A DNA stretch of 64,000 nt from Phylloscopus collybita (taxonomy: Eukaryota > Chordata > Aves > Passeriformes > Phylloscopidae): the NCBI GenBank assembly GCA_027886175.1, contig JAJNNQ010000137.1:31606001-31670000 (forward strand), in the 5' to 3' direction. Below, piece after piece: positions 1-12,962 of this stretch. A program made the position numbers and the translations under genes. The stretch's first letter is position 1; the number at the start of each line of letters is the position of its first letter. Below the pieces are notes generated by a model. That model searched no databases and was not told the DNA's origin. It saw only the letters and a program-made list of their open reading frames with translations.

Positions 1-3000
1 CTTACAATCTTCTTTTTTATATGTTCTGTATTTCACTTCAAGGTACTTTCTCCAGTGGTTTCATCATTTTTGCCAATCTTATTTTTCATGAAATTTTTCT
101 AACTTTTATCCTTCTTCTAAAATATCTAAAACCATAATTACAGAGAATAAACTGATGATACTCCCTGCAATGGTAAAATCAACTATGTGCTCTAATTAAG
201 TTTTCCTTCTCCAAGAACAAAATCACTTGTTGCTACGGTATTGTTCTGAATGCTGATTATCTTGCTGCTGGGACTCTTAGGTCTTTTGAATCTCTTTGTT
301 TTGGGGAAAAAATCTTATTTTGCAAACTTCAATATTAAAATAACTTATTTATCTGACTGCATTAAAAATAGTTCATTTGAATATAAATGGTTTATCAAAC
401 TATCCAGATTATAATATAGCATCTACATTCTCATTATTACTTACCGTTGGGATAAATATTTTGCCTTCCACAGGTTTTATTGCTGGTGATTACATAAATA
501 GTTCTTTTTTATGTGACATTGGATAGTGTCCTGTTCCCTGTGGAACTCCCTTCTCCTGTGTAATAATGATTAACCACTGACAGCTTATATTTAAGTCAGT
601 TAACCAGCTCTTGATCCATTCAGAATATTATACTTTGTGATACCATATTGTGTCTACTAAGTATATTTATTAAACAGTAAAAATTAATAACCTGGAAATC
701 TTCTTAGAAGTGCTTTCATCTTCAGATTGTTCTAACTTGCTTTCAACAATGTCTGGTCTCTTCATTAAAAAGACGTCAGAAATCATGCTTGTGTACAGTC
801 CTTCTGCACTGGAAGGTAATCTATCATTACAAATCCATAAAAACTTGTTTTCAGCCAAACAAGTTTTACACTAACAACATAGAATACAATTGATATTCAG
901 GCTTTCCTGCTTTTCCCCTTGTGGGATGAAAACAACTGCTTATAAAATAGTCAGTCTAGAAATTATTCCAACATCTTGAAAATCTGGAACTGTCTCTGCA
1001 TTCTGATGTAATATTTCCTTTATCTGTTTCACGAAATTATTGCCAGCAATTTTCTAAACCACCTTACAATTCTTATCAGTCTTGCAATTACTATTTTGTA
1101 TAGAGGAAGACAATGTACAATGATTAATGTACCAGAGAGCTCCTTTGTCTCTCAGAAACAAGGATACATTGAGGAGTCCGACCACACCTTCAAGTTCTTT
1201 TGGATTGACTGGACTTTTTCAAGTGGTAGTGTGTAGCATAAAAAATATCTCCTACCACTACAACCTGTAAAAAATGCATCACCCTTCAAATTTGCAAGTG
1301 AAAGGAACACTAAGAAAAAAAGGGACTGAACAGAAAATTGACCAAACAGAAAATATGTACTTATGTCCAAATGTTAAAGTAATAATTTAAAACATCTTTT
1401 AGGATTATTCTAGTTGCAGTCATCATCATTCACAGTTTGAAGACCACCATTGTATTTGTTTGTACTGGCTCATTGGGAGGCTGCAGCGTCTGCTTCTTTT
1501 ACAGAAACAGTCCCTGTCATATTTGTTCTACATCTTTTCTAATCTGGTTCTATCATTTGGGGGATTTTGTTTAACTTTTGCTATAACTGCATATAAAGTA
1601 CAAAAAATGAGAAAACAATTAACTTTCTTTGGGCAGTTAGAAGGTCCCACCCTCAGTAATGAGAGTGTGCTGTCCCTAGGGATTTGTAGAAGTCACTGAA
1701 TATTGCCGTTTCCAAAAGAGGAAGAGGAGCAGTTTCAATGAGTTTCTATTATAATGTATCTAGTGGCTGCTTTTTGCTTTGGCTCTTAGATATTTTTTAC
1801 CAAAAAATTATTTCAGGAACCTTTCTTTTGGAATACAGTAAGACATCTATTGTCTTTGATTTTCAGCAAAGCGATTTTCTTCATAGCAACAATTCACCTA
1901 AAATATATTAACCTTTCTACCCATCTCCTGGTTGTCTTCATAAGCTTGAGGAAAATGTTGCCCCAAATATTTAAAGCTAGTTTACTGTGGGCTTATTTCA
2001 GCTCTAAGGAAGAGATAGCCTCTTAGAAGTTCAGAAATATTAGGAGCACTAAATTGTAGCAACAGTTGTAGAAAAATAAATTGGGGTTAGTACCCTGTTG
2101 TTCTCTCATTCTTTCCTGTGAAGGTGTTTAGAGACTGAAAACAAATGGAGAGAGACTGTAAAACTGAAGTGTTTCAAACTAAGGTGAAGAAGTTTATATT
2201 AATCTTTACTTTCAGAGTGCTTTCCACCTGGGCTCTCTGTGTGTTTAATGCCATCATTACAATTATTCTTCCCTCTTGACTGAATAATGAACTCTGGTTT
2301 CCTGGTCCTGGAATAACAGCTTATGATTTGTACTTACTACTTGTTCCCACTGCAGATGATGAAGATGATGTAGTAGCTTTTATGAAAGAGTTTTTCAGTC
2401 TATGTTTTTCCTTCTTTTCTGTTTTAGAAAAACTCTTAGTTTTTCTGAAGAAGACATGTTCTCAAAAAATCAGACAGTTCTTAAATGTGAAAATTTACTT
2501 GTGAAATTTTTTTACTCGATATGAAGAAAACATTCAAAATGTTTTCCCTTGTAAATACATTATTTGGTCAGATTTGTATAATAGAGATTCAGTGGACATG
2601 AGGGCATACACATGCCAACGCCTCATCATTCATCTGTACTTCTTTTTTACCATGAGGTCTCTTGAAGGATTTCATGTATGCAGTAAATCCATAACTGATT
2701 GTTTACAAATACACTATCACTTCTGAGACATTTTAAACATTAATTTGAAAAATATTTTGCAGCTATTTTCCCATTAATCAATCTCTACAAACCAAATCTC
2801 AATGTTTTGGGTTTTTTTAATGTTACAAGATGATATCTGACTAGCTATTTCTAATGTGATTAACAGCCTGAAATTCAAATTTCCATTTCACTCCCAACTT
2901 ATAAAATTTGTCGGTTTGTTTGCTTGTTTGTTTTGGTAAAACTTAGCATTAAAAAAGCTAGCATGGTGAGTTTACCCTTCCTCAAAAAGAAAAAAAATTA

Positions 3001-6000
3001 AATATACAAAGAATAGTACCCTCAATACAAACTCTGGAACATAGAGGGCACTGTTACATTAATGAAAATAATATTTTATAAACAGGACCATTTAGAACTT
3101 CTTTTGATGTGAGGAACTAAAGCACCATTATGCTATAGGATAGTGATAGTTATGATGTAATTGTTCCTGTCTGAAAAAAGCCAGTTCATATAAAAACTAA
3201 ATGGAATCACATATGCAGTGTATTTATCCAGAATGAGTTAAAAATTAAAAGCCTCTATATAGAGATTATTTTTATTTCCTTCTTTGAGGAAGTTTTGTAT
3301 TTTAGACTCGTAAATTCTGGTATAAAATAGCCTCAGTATCCTAACTTGCAGAGATGCATCCTTAATCTTCTTAATGTATTTTAGAAAGGATATTTAGCAC
3401 ATAACTGGTACATCACATAGTATCTTACATACTAAGGAGAACCATAATCACTATTTTACAAATGGAGCAATTTTGCTTTTCTTCAGCTGGTTTCATGAGG
3501 AAGTCTACTCACCAGTGCCATAGTTATTCATTCCTGTCCCCTACTGTTATTCTATCCTTCCCCTACTGCCCACAAGCAACAGCAGTACTGGAAGAAGAGG
3601 AGCTTTATGGAGACTATTTTCCCAGATAGCCATGCTTTTATTCTGTGCTCTGGAAGACTCTGCAATTAAGAACTGCAGTTGTAGGTCAGAAGACAGAAAT
3701 CAGGCACCACTGGCTAGAAATGTTAGTTAGAATGACTCTAATAATTCAGGCCCACGTGGCATTTATTATTCTGCTTCACTGGAAAAGAATACATACACAG
3801 GCTGAGGTTTATTAATGCAGGAGGAAAGATGCTAATGCTCCCAACATCTCCTAAAAGGGTGAGAAGGAAGTTAGTACTCTCTTCAGCAACACCTTGTATT
3901 TTGTAGCCCAGTATTGTTTTATGTGTGTTTCTTTACTTGAAAGTGATGAAAGTGTAAAATGAATAAGTTCCCTCCTTTAATAGCTATCTCATACTGGAAG
4001 CTCCCATAGCAATTGTCATGACTCTTAAAGAGCATATAAAATTATAAGAAACCACTTTTTTTTAGCATATCACACTAATCATAGAACTAAGAAAATGGCC
4101 TGGAATCTATTTTAATTAGAGCTTTGTAAGTACCACAATAAAACATATCTAGTAGCAGTGACTCTTGTGTCGAAGAACAGTAACTGTGAGATTGGACCTG
4201 TCTGGGACTGGATTTGTTTGCAATTATCCTGCTGTTTGCAGGTATCCTGGGGTTAAAAAGACTTATTCAACTTCCACTGTTTTTTATACGAAGTGCTTAA
4301 ACGAGTCTATATTTATAGTAGTTCAGTCAAAAAAGATTGCATTTCTTCAAAGGACAATTGAAGGAATTCAGTCACGCAAAAATTTAATATATACTTTTGA
4401 TATCAAAATTATTGTTTAAATATTTGTAAGCTGGCTAAGGATTCCACTACATTTGGAATGTCATGCCATCAAAATTAATCAAATATGACCCGTAAAGAAA
4501 AGTTGCCGATTCTTTGATCTAATTATTCTTATTATTAAAATAATTCTTCTCCCAAGAACTCTGGTTTCCCTCTATGCTTGTAGTAGAACTTGTAGTGCCA
4601 TAAACAACAGTATTATCTTAAAACCAACTACCAAGGTTGAGCTCCACCATCAAGCACAAAAGTCTACTCATCTCTTTCAAGTACAGAACATATTTATGTT
4701 TAATTACCTTTAAAAATAATTTCTGTGCTGCATATGAATATTCCGCTGGAGAAAACTTTTACAACTGTATGGAAACATGCATGTATATTAAAAATAAGAG
4801 GAAAAAAAGGTGAATTTTAACTAAATTTTAGAAGATTGAAAATAATTAACTTTTGACTGTCACTGCAGAAATGATGTCTATGGTCCTACTGTAAATAAAA
4901 GGTTTGCTGTTGCTTAAAGATGTACAAGCAATAGGCATTAATCAAATGAATCTAAGTTCAAAAGGATACTTAGAAATTAATAAAGTGTCATTCATATTTA
5001 GTACACACATTTTCAATACAATGAATATTTGTTATAATTGCATACTACATGTTGAAAACTAGAAATTATGAATCAAATACTATTAAATCATAGTTAACCT
5101 GAATTTTCATTATGTTACATTTTCTAAAGGAAAAACCCCCAAAAAAGTCTAGAACAGCTCTAAAAAAATCACAATTTATTCTGCTACAAGATATAATTCT
5201 TCTGCTACAAGATCCTGGAGAAAGTTGATTGACAGAAAATAATTTTGGGTATTCTGATCAGGCAGATTTCTGGAAATTTTTGATAATACACATAAGTTCA
5301 AAAATGTCAAAAATAAAGTCAAATGAACTTCCTAAATTTGAAGTTATTTATGAATGGTATTAAATTTTGTAATGTTGGGGGTATGACTGCAATATTTAAA
5401 TTGTTATTTTGCATTTCTGTGTTTTTATGTAGCAAATACAAAATGTAGCTGCCTGAAACAAAGTATGGATATAATTGATAAATACATTTATTAAAGTGTT
5501 TTTAATGTTTAATTCATGCAGGTTACAATACATTTCAATATTTCTAAAATACATGGGGTTTTTACAGCATTTTTTGTTTCAGGTATCAAATAATATTCCT
5601 TTTTTTTTTTTCTCTGTCTCTGAGTGTCACTTCTTCAAACAAAACATATTCAATTTCAGGTCAGGAAGAATTTTTGAAAAAATTGCATAACCTAGACTTA
5701 TGTTTTGTGACTCAGAATCCTACTTAAATATTGGGAGAACTGCCAGAAACAGTGAGAAAGAATAATATTTTCTTTTTATCCTGGATGACTGTGAAATATT
5801 GGTCTCAAAATTTGACCCAGCAATTTTTTTTTCATGTCTAATGTTTTTTCAGACTAATTGATATATTTCAAATCTATACTCTGTGATGCTCTTGTCGAAC
5901 ATGAAAAACTGTAAAACATCCTACTTTAACTGTGTCACAAGTGTAAGACTGAGTATTTTCTTTTCAGACCTTCTGGAAAAAACACGAAAGGGATATTTCT

Positions 6001-7760
6001 CAAACAATAGTTTAAAATTAATTGTAGTTTTAAAAAGTCTCTGGAAGTATTTGAAGGAGCCAGCTGTATCTGGCATACAGAGAGTCACTTGCCTGAGAAC
6101 TAATTACCTGTGTTATAGACTAGGGAGGCATGAGGAAACATTCTTCTGGGATTTTGAAGAATTATGCATTGAAACTGGCAAGCCTTTGAAAAATACAGAA
6201 TTTTTTATGATATTAATAGAAGCAACAGAGACTTCTTGGCATAAACTCAGCATACTTACAATATACAACCTTCAATTTAAAGTTTTGTTAGAAATACCCT
6301 CCCCCAAACTTGCCATGAAACATGCCAATTGATAGAGACAAAGACCCACAGACTATGCATTACATGTATCATGAATTAGTTTCTTTTTCACTTAGAGATA
6401 TCTGTTTAAATAGACAAGGAAAGTGATAGTCAAAGGCTTATGAGTTAAGTGGTCCTAAATGCTTTTATTTTTCTGAGTTTGATTCATATTAAGGGAGCAG
6501 ACTTTTTTCTTTAAGGTAGCCTGTCATAGCTGATACATCTTCTGGGACAGTCCCTATGGCTCCTGTGTTCTATTCTGCTCCTGGCAAGTGGTAATAATGT
6601 CACATTGAGAAAATCTCAACTCTAGCACCACAATTATCACTGTTTTTCTATTCCAGTTCAATTCACAGCTCTCTTAACCCAACTGGTTCCAAAACACTAC
6701 ATGCTGCAGTTTTCTCTTCTTCTCTTTCTTTTCACATTGAACAGACTCCTTTCACACTAGCAGATTTTAATCAGAAAAAAGCAATGGATTTTGAGGAATA
6801 TTAACCATAAATAAGCATGATGAAAAACCAGACCTGCAATTTCAAAGTGTGGAAAATGAACCTTCTTATACAAAGGACTAGATCTTGTCAGTAGTTTATG
6901 GATGAGAGACAGAAGATGTACAGCTATCATGATCATGTTGAACCTTCTATGCTCCTGATTGGGTTGGTTTATAGGGACTTGCCTGGGAAAAAGATTTTGG
7001 GGAAACAGAAGTCTCAAAAGAAATGAAAGGATGAAAACAGACACTGTTATTTGGAAAATATGAAAAACAATATCTTTCCAGATATGTTTTTATTGAATGA
7101 GGGTCACAGTTAACTTTAAGAATAAAAACCTACAGGATAAATTTTTACTGAAGAAGTGCTCCCCCTTTTTTGTCTAGAACTGCAGACTTTTGAGATACTT
7201 AAGTATTTCATGCCTTTTTCCTCGCACAAAATCTGTCATCTCCATATTTCTGACATCCTCTGCTTCTGTGACAAGCAGTAGGTATAATAGGCAAGTTTTC
7301 AATTCACATTTTCTGAAAATTGAATATGAAAAAGACATCAAGAAAATTCCAACTACTACTATAGTATTGATTTTAAGACAAAGTGAGACTGGATAATGGT
7401 TTCATACCTTTCATTCACAGAAATACCCATCTAAATTCTTGAAGACCAAAATACTACCTACTTGAATCTATTTTTTCCCGCAGAATACAATTCATTTCAA
7501 TAGCAAAAGAGATTTTCTGTCCAGCTAGTTATTTACTTTGAAATTTTTCTGAGCATTAATTAGTGCTTCTGTCACAATATACATTTTTGCGATTCAGAAA
7601 ATAGGCAAACCTCCCACACACATCGCCATTTCCTCATTTCCCAGAAGATTTGAATTTGTAAAATACAATAAGGTGGTTTTGAAAAGGATTTGAATCACAC
7701 AGATATTTTTTGCTGTGTCATTTGTGTCATTTGTAAAGGCCGATTTTGAGAATTACTCTC
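1..7760. other. unassigned AT-rich non-coding DNA
   Basis: No gene, RNA gene or recognisable transposon is visible here. All open frames are short and AT-driven. The longest (5883-6332, plus strand, 149 codons) shows no domain, signal peptide or repeat I recognise. A small tandem duplication of a 14-base unit (TTCTGCTACAAGAT) occurs at about 5179-5213. Older, heavily decayed repeats could be present but are not recognisable by eye. Confidence 0.6.
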
Positions 7761-7896
7761 TTCTTTTCTTTTCTTTTCTTTTCTTTTCTTTTCTTTTCTT
7801 TTCTTTTCTTTTCTTTTCTTTTCTTTTCTTTTCTTTTCTTTTCTTTTCTTTTCTTTTCTTTTCTTTTCTTTTCTTTTCTTTTCTTTTCTTTTCTTT
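7761..7896. repeat. (TTTTC)n microsatellite, about 27 copies
   Basis: An almost perfect pentanucleotide array, pure pyrimidine on the plus strand and AAAAG on the minus. Its purity suggests it is young and length-variable. It makes shadow open frames on both strands that are not genes. It lies about 170 bp before the 3' end of the CR1 element that follows. Confidence 0.97.
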
Positions 7897-8066
7897 TTTC
7901 TTCAGACACATTCTCCAAACTAGAGGAGTGAATATCAACAGCAAAAGTTTGATAAAATAATTTTTTTTCCTATGCTTTATCTTCTGACACTTGCAGACAC
8001 ATACTTTGTAGTAAAACAACTCTAAGAGTAAATATGTACAGACATTTTGTTTTACAATGGGATGAT

Positions 8067-8513
8067 CATTGATGCATTGAATGGTTTGGGTTGGAAGGGA
8101 CATTAAAAATCATCTGAGTCCAGCCCTCTGGCCATAGGCAGGGACATGTTTCTCTAGACCAGGTTGCTTTAAAGCCCCATCTAACCTGGCTTGAAACATT
8201 TTTGGGTATCAGCTATCCATGACTTCTCTGGGCAACCCCTTCCAGTGTCTCACTATTTTCATAGTGAACAATTTCTTTCTAATTTCTTCCTAATTTTAAA
8301 TCTAATGCTTTAAAACCATTAACCCTTGTCCTATCACTACAAGCCTTGGTAAAATATCCCTCTCCAGTTCCCCTATTGACCTTCTTGAGGTACTGGAAAG
8401 TGCTCTAAAGTGTCCCTGGAACCTTTTTTCCTCCAGGCTGAGTAATTCCAACTCTTTCAGCTTGTCTTCAGAGGAGACATGCTTCCAGCCCTCTGATCAT
8501 CTTTGTGGCCCAC
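8067..8513 (-). mobile_element. CR1 LINE, 3' part (segment 1 of 2)
   Basis: Reading the minus strand, this is the 3' untranslated end of a chicken-repeat-1 LINE and the end of its ORF2. The family 3' end appears as the reverse of 'ggtttgggttggaagggac' near 8081, with a decayed ATTCTATG-type terminal repeat at 8067-8080. The phrases for 'gcccagagaagt', 'cctggagaagag' and the ORF2 C-terminus are recognisable but carry many substitutions. The copy is broken by a solo LTR at 8514 and resumes at 8848, so both segments come from one insertion. It is 5'-truncated, as CR1 copies usually are, and is not functional. Confidence 0.93.
8508..8513. repeat. target-site duplication GCCCAC, left copy
   Basis: This six-base CR1 sequence is repeated exactly at 8848-8853 on the other side of the LTR. 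A 6-bp duplication is typical of beta-retrovirus/ERVK-type integrase. Confidence 0.88.
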
Positions 8514-8847
8514 TGTTGTCTGGGGTTTTGCCGTTCTCCTCTGTCTCCTTTAAGGAGTTTATAAAGTCTTGTTTTTAGCCTTCTGTGTCTTTGGAGTCAG
8601 ATACACTTTCATATAAACAAGCCATTTGTTATGGTAAAATCTAGAGATATTTACATTCTTTTCATAAAGGAGGAGACTGTTGATGGACTGCTGCATGGTC
8701 CAGTGTGGTTGGAGAAGAAGATTTTCTTCCTCCAATCCATGATCACTGCTGGAATTCAATAAATGCTGGTTCTGTAAATAAAGTCCTTCTTTTTTCCACC
8801 TCGGACGTCGCAGGGTGTAGGTGTGATTTCTTGTGTCAGTTGCGACA
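8514..8847 (+). mobile_element. solo LTR, ERVK-like, nested in CR1
   Basis: A 334-bp LTR that starts TGTTGTCT and ends TTGCGACA, short inverted ends with the canonical TG...CA. It is flanked by exact 6-bp duplications (GCCCAC). Two AATAAA signals at about 8758-8764 and 8776-8781 lie in the 3' third and set the plus orientation. No internal retroviral sequence, primer-binding site or second LTR follows, so it is a recombined solo LTR. The 6-bp duplication and the GCGACA end point to an ERVK/class II element; the subfamily is unknown. Joining its flanks restores a continuous CR1, which proves both the boundaries and the relative age. Confidence 0.9.
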
Positions 8848-9363
8848 GCCCACCTCTGGACTCAGTACAACAGGTTCACGTCCTTCTTATGCTGGTGGTC
8901 ACAGAGATGAACACAATTGTCCAGGTGGGATCTCATGAATGGAGTAGAGAATTAGAACATACGTCTCTCGACCTGCTAGTCACACTTCTTTTGATTCAGC
9001 CTGGAATACGGTTGTGTTTCCAGGCTGCAAGTACATGTTCCCAAGTTATTTTGAACTTCTCATCAACCAGTACCCCTATGTCTTTCTCCTCAGTGCTGAT
9101 CTCAACTCACTCTTCAGCCAGTTTGTATTTTTGTTTTGGACTCACACACAAGACTATAGGCTTGGCCTTGAACTTTTTAAAGTTATCACAGGCTCACTTC
9201 TCAATCTGCTCAAGGTCCCTCTGGATGGCATCCCCTCTCTCCAGAATGCTGACAGCACCTCACAGCCTGATGCGATCAGCAAACTTGTCTGAGGGTACAC
9301 TAACTCCCCTGTCCAAGTTGCCAACAAATATGTTAAATGCCTTCAATCCCAATACTGACTAGT
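8848..9363 (-). mobile_element. CR1 LINE, ORF2 C-terminal part (segment 2 of 2)
   Basis: This continues the CR1 copy of 8067-8513. On the minus strand it corresponds to the end of the reverse-transcriptase region of ORF2. On the plus strand the complement of well-conserved CR1 phrases is visible, such as 'ggtccctctggatggcatcc' at about 9211-9230 and the run around 'gatcagcaaacttgtctgagg'. The frame is broken by stops and indels, so it is a dead fragment. Plus-strand open frames across it are antisense shadows. Confidence 0.92.
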
Positions 9364-11447
9364 TTTGGTCTCAGGGTGGTTTATAGGTTTATAGTAATTC
9401 ACATTCTGTGAATGGTATGTGAATAAAAATGTTTAATAATAAACTTACAAGAGTCTGAAAAAATGAAATTTTAACCCCCCCCAAGCAGTTGAAAACACAT
9501 TGTTTTTAAAACCTAGAGAAGTTTTTGATCTTATTTAGAGCTTTATGAAAGTTAATATAGGATTTTTGCTGTATTTCATGTAATGTTTGTTCCATTGCAA
9601 ACTTACTTTCCAAGATATTACAGTTTTCTATCTTCAGATATTAAAGGTACAATTTAAAGGGTTTTGTGTAAAGACATTTTAAATTCAACACCAGTTGCAG
9701 AAGTCTGATAGTTCAAGTTCATTTACAGTTTTAACCCATTCCCAAGTTTTCTGTCTTTTTGTGCCTTGCATATTGAGTTTGTCAGTGACAACTCTGCAAA
9801 CATATAAGTATACATACATGTATCTCCTAAACCAAAAAAACCAAATTAATAGTTTGCTTTATGGCCATTTTATTTTCAGTCTAACAAAGAAGGCTGCAAT
9901 TTTGCATTCTCAAGTGTCAACTAAATTTTCACAAATGTGAGGAAACAATGGTTGTGAAAATGTTAGACCAAGTAACTAATGGGACAATTAGATCATTACA
10001 CACTTTCTCCCTAAAACACTTAAACTAATCACAGTCTTCAAATCAATACACAAATACAAATCTGAGACAAGGGACTAGGTATTAAAAAGCTCTTCACACA
10101 CAATATGCTTTAATACTTAAAGAGCTCTTCACAAATGATGGCATAGTATTTTAAAAGTTTAACTATTTTAATATGTATTTCAGTTATTTACAGCAACAAT
10201 ACCTTTAAAAGCAAAGAAATTTGATTTTTATAATGGGTTTTTAATTTCTTTTTAATAACTGAAAGCGAAACAATTGTGGTTATTAATATTGCATTAAAAT
10301 TACTAAGAGAGTTTTACCTAGAGCATATAGTGTTTATATCTGTTTTACATTATATGTTTTTCTTGCAGCACCTTTTGATATAATAAATTAATTTTCTTAT
10401 CTTTGGATAAATAGAAGTTTTGTGTCTTGTACATGTTAATTGTATGTACAGGAACAGTCCATTAAATTTTAATGTTAGATATCAGTTTCAAACTATGATA
10501 AGACTATACTGTGGCTGAGCTGTCCACTTAATCAGAACAACAGAATAACTTAGAAAAAATGGTGAAAAAATTAAGACTTTTATTCAAGTGCCTTTTTATT
10601 ATAAATGGGTTCTTTTCAAGCAACTTCTTCCTCTCTCTTTCTTTCTCTGATATCAGAAATGTACTAGAGCACAATTTAACATTTTAAACACTCTGTGAAT
10701 TTTCTTTCATTCCTACAGTGCTGTTGTCCCAAATAACACATACTTGAAACTTCTCTGTCCATTGGTACATTGCAAAGGCTAAGAAATCGTAGAATTTTTT
10801 AAAAATTAGGAGATCTAATTCAGATTTGGCATCTCTTCCCAGGTTGTGACACTTTACCACTACCAAGTCTTTATTCTGGATGAGAATTTATCACTGAGAT
10901 GGCAAAATTCACAAAGAGTGTCATAAAAATTTTTACTGTCAACAAGGAGAGGGATATTAGGAAGTGGAGGGTAGTGTAAAGCAAATTGTTTTTTTCTGAG
11001 CAGTTTCTGTATGCAGATTTTTCTGTACCATAGCTTGATTTGCTCTTTGCTAGCAATAGAATATAATTCGTTAGAAACTCTGTGAAGTACATCAGAACAT
11101 TTCATGTTATGTGAGTTTATTTTACTACAAGTGAATTCTTTTCAGACAATTTCTTCCTCATTCATGTCATAGTGTGATTCACAGTTTCATGTTTCTTTTA
11201 ATAAGTTGAAGAGATAATAAAACTAATTTGTTTCTTTCTTTCCTCCATGAAGGAAGACTGCACAAGACTAGACTGCTGCAGAAATCAGGTGAAGAGCTTT
11301 AATTCCAAGCAGTGAAGCCTAGAACAGCTTATTGTGCTTTTGATAGATGAGATTAATTTAATATCCTTTTTGGATGTCCTTCAGATGTTTTCTTAGTATG
11401 AAAGAGAACACAGAGACAAAATAATATATAAAAATTGTAGATAGAAA
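9364..11447. other. unassigned AT-rich non-coding DNA
   Basis: No gene or recognisable repeat. A short phrase ('agctcttcaca') recurs at about 10089 and 10122, a minor local duplication. Open frames here are short and overlap one another on the minus strand without any recognisable product. Confidence 0.55.
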
Positions 11448-11452
11448 GTACT
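11448..11452. repeat. target-site duplication GTACT, left copy
   Basis: Exact match to 12111-12115. Together they bracket the LTR at 11453-12110. Confidence 0.8.
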
Positions 11453-12110
11453 TGTGGTGGTGTGTTTTTGTTAAGCTGTTGTGAAGTTATTTTCCCAATG
11501 GATCATCCCTGTTTCCCCCCAATATTTTTGATATCGCCCAATTATCTCCTTCCTCACCCAGTTGTCCTTCACTCCTTAGACCTGCCTTTTACCCCATCTA
11601 CCTAAATGTCAATCCTCCTTAATCCCTGACATTGGTTCTAGAAAGTTCTCTGTCAGTCCTTTTTGTCCTAACCCCCTGCCCAAACCCCACCTGGGAATTC
11701 CCCTATTCCATGATGCCCCATTGGTCCATGGGCCCCTTTCCACTCCCATTGTCTTTCCTATCGATTGTCATATTGTGAGCCCCTCCTTAATCTCATCCCT
11801 GTTGTATCCCTGATTGGTTGAAAAATTGTATCCTCCCCCTGTACCTCCCCTGTTTAAAGGACTGAGCACAATGCTGATTTTTGGCTTTCCATCTCTGCCC
11901 CTCTTGGGGAATAAACTCCTTTTAGAAGCAGAGGAAAGGCTCCTCCCTGTTCCTCACCCTGATGCTAGATGCTGCAGCAGTGGCTGCCCTTGAGGGCAGG
12001 AGCAGCCCTGCTCTGCACTGCCACTCGGGTCTAAGCCGGACCTGGGGGCGGCCACTCCTGGCACGGAGTAGTGAGGGCTAGCTCGGGGCATTTTTCCAGC
12101 AGTTGTGTCA
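11453..12110 (+). mobile_element. solo LTR with 5-bp TSD
   Basis: A 658-bp block that begins TGTGGTGG and ends GTGTCA, flanked by exact GTACT duplications. Its first 400 bases are C- and T-rich and unlike the surrounding AT-rich DNA. A TATA-like TTTAAA lies near 11853, and AATAAA sits at 11910-11915, giving the plus orientation. The 200 bases after the poly(A) signal are strikingly GC-rich (about 11960-12085). No internal region follows, so this is a solo LTR. The TGTGGTGG start is a form I associate with passerine endogenous retroviruses. A 5-bp duplication fits ERVL or some ERV1 elements. Confidence 0.8.
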
Positions 12111-12266
12111 GTACTGATGAGGATTACAGTTAAATTAAACCTTAGTTACTGACTCCCTATTTTTATGCATTTCTGACCAAGAAATATCTCAAAGTTTGAG
12201 TCACTCCTTTTGCTGTTCCTTCCACAACCTTTCCCAATAACCGTCACTGAAATCCATATGAAACAG

Positions 12267-12330
12267 ATTCACAGAATCCTTTAGGTTGGAAAAGAGCTAT
12301 AAGATCATCTTCCAACAGTTAACCTATAGC
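12267..12330 (-). mobile_element. CR1 LINE 3'-end stub
   Basis: The plus strand shows the complement of a CR1 3' terminus ('ttaggttggaaaagagct' followed by 'aagatcatcttccaaca'). Only about 60 bases are convincing. The copy is severely 5'-truncated or decayed. Confidence 0.75.
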
Positions 12331-12565
12331 TCAGGATGATAGTATTATCCTCTGATGCTGAGTCTGGAAAGTACACAAAGGGTCTTTAATTTTTTCTTCT
12401 TTTCTTCTGCATCAGCTCTGCATCTATCATACTTCATAGTGAAGTAAAGCTTTAAAGCATCATAAAAACTTGTGGCATCTTTAAATCATGACCATGCCTT
12501 GTTTTGGCAAAAACTGTTATTCAGATATCTATTCTGGTAAAATAAAACTATTCTTTTTAGAATAG

Positions 12566-12962
12566 TGTCCTGGTTCCAGCCAAGAAAGGGTTAATGAGTT
12601 ATTCTGTATCATATATTTTTGCTGAGCACAAGGGAAAGGGTTTCTCTTTCTTTTGGGGAGAAGGAGTTCCTTCCAGTTGAGAAAATGTGATGGAGTGTCT
12701 TTTATCAGGGATGTTTTTCTTTATGAATAATTTATTTTCTCATACTTCTTACTAGCTTTTTGCCGTTGTTTATTTTCTTATATTATTGCTGTTTCCAGTA
12801 ATTTTTCCCTATCTCAACCCAAACTCTTTGCCTTTTGTGCCTCCAATTCTTGACTTCATCCCGCTACAGGAGGAAAGGGGAGGCAAAGGAGGAGCAGGAT
12901 GTGGTTTTGGAGAGACTCGGTAGGGGTACTGAATTGGGGAATACCATTCCTAAACCATGAAA
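12566..12962 (+). mobile_element. ERVL-like solo LTR
   Basis: It starts TGTCCTGGTTCCAG, the start typical of avian ERVL LTRs, and ends near ACCATGAAA. The reverse complement of the end matches the start over TGTCCTGGTT with two changes. The flanks are AATAG and AATCA, an imperfect 5-bp duplication that suggests an old insertion. The 3' half ends in a purine-rich and then AATTGGGG-like tail, as in this LTR class. No internal sequence follows. Confidence 0.75.

Noticed and set aside
5883..6332. 149-codon plus-strand open frame
   Set aside because: No recognisable domain, no composition signal, and no splice or promoter context. One frame of this length is roughly expected by chance in 64 kb of six-frame sequence.
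7715..8103. Repetitive lysine/arginine/glutamate and serine/phenylalanine frames
   Set aside because: Translations of the (TTTTC)n array.
8823..9362. 179-codon plus-strand open frame
   Set aside because: Antisense to CR1; the sense strand of the element is minus.
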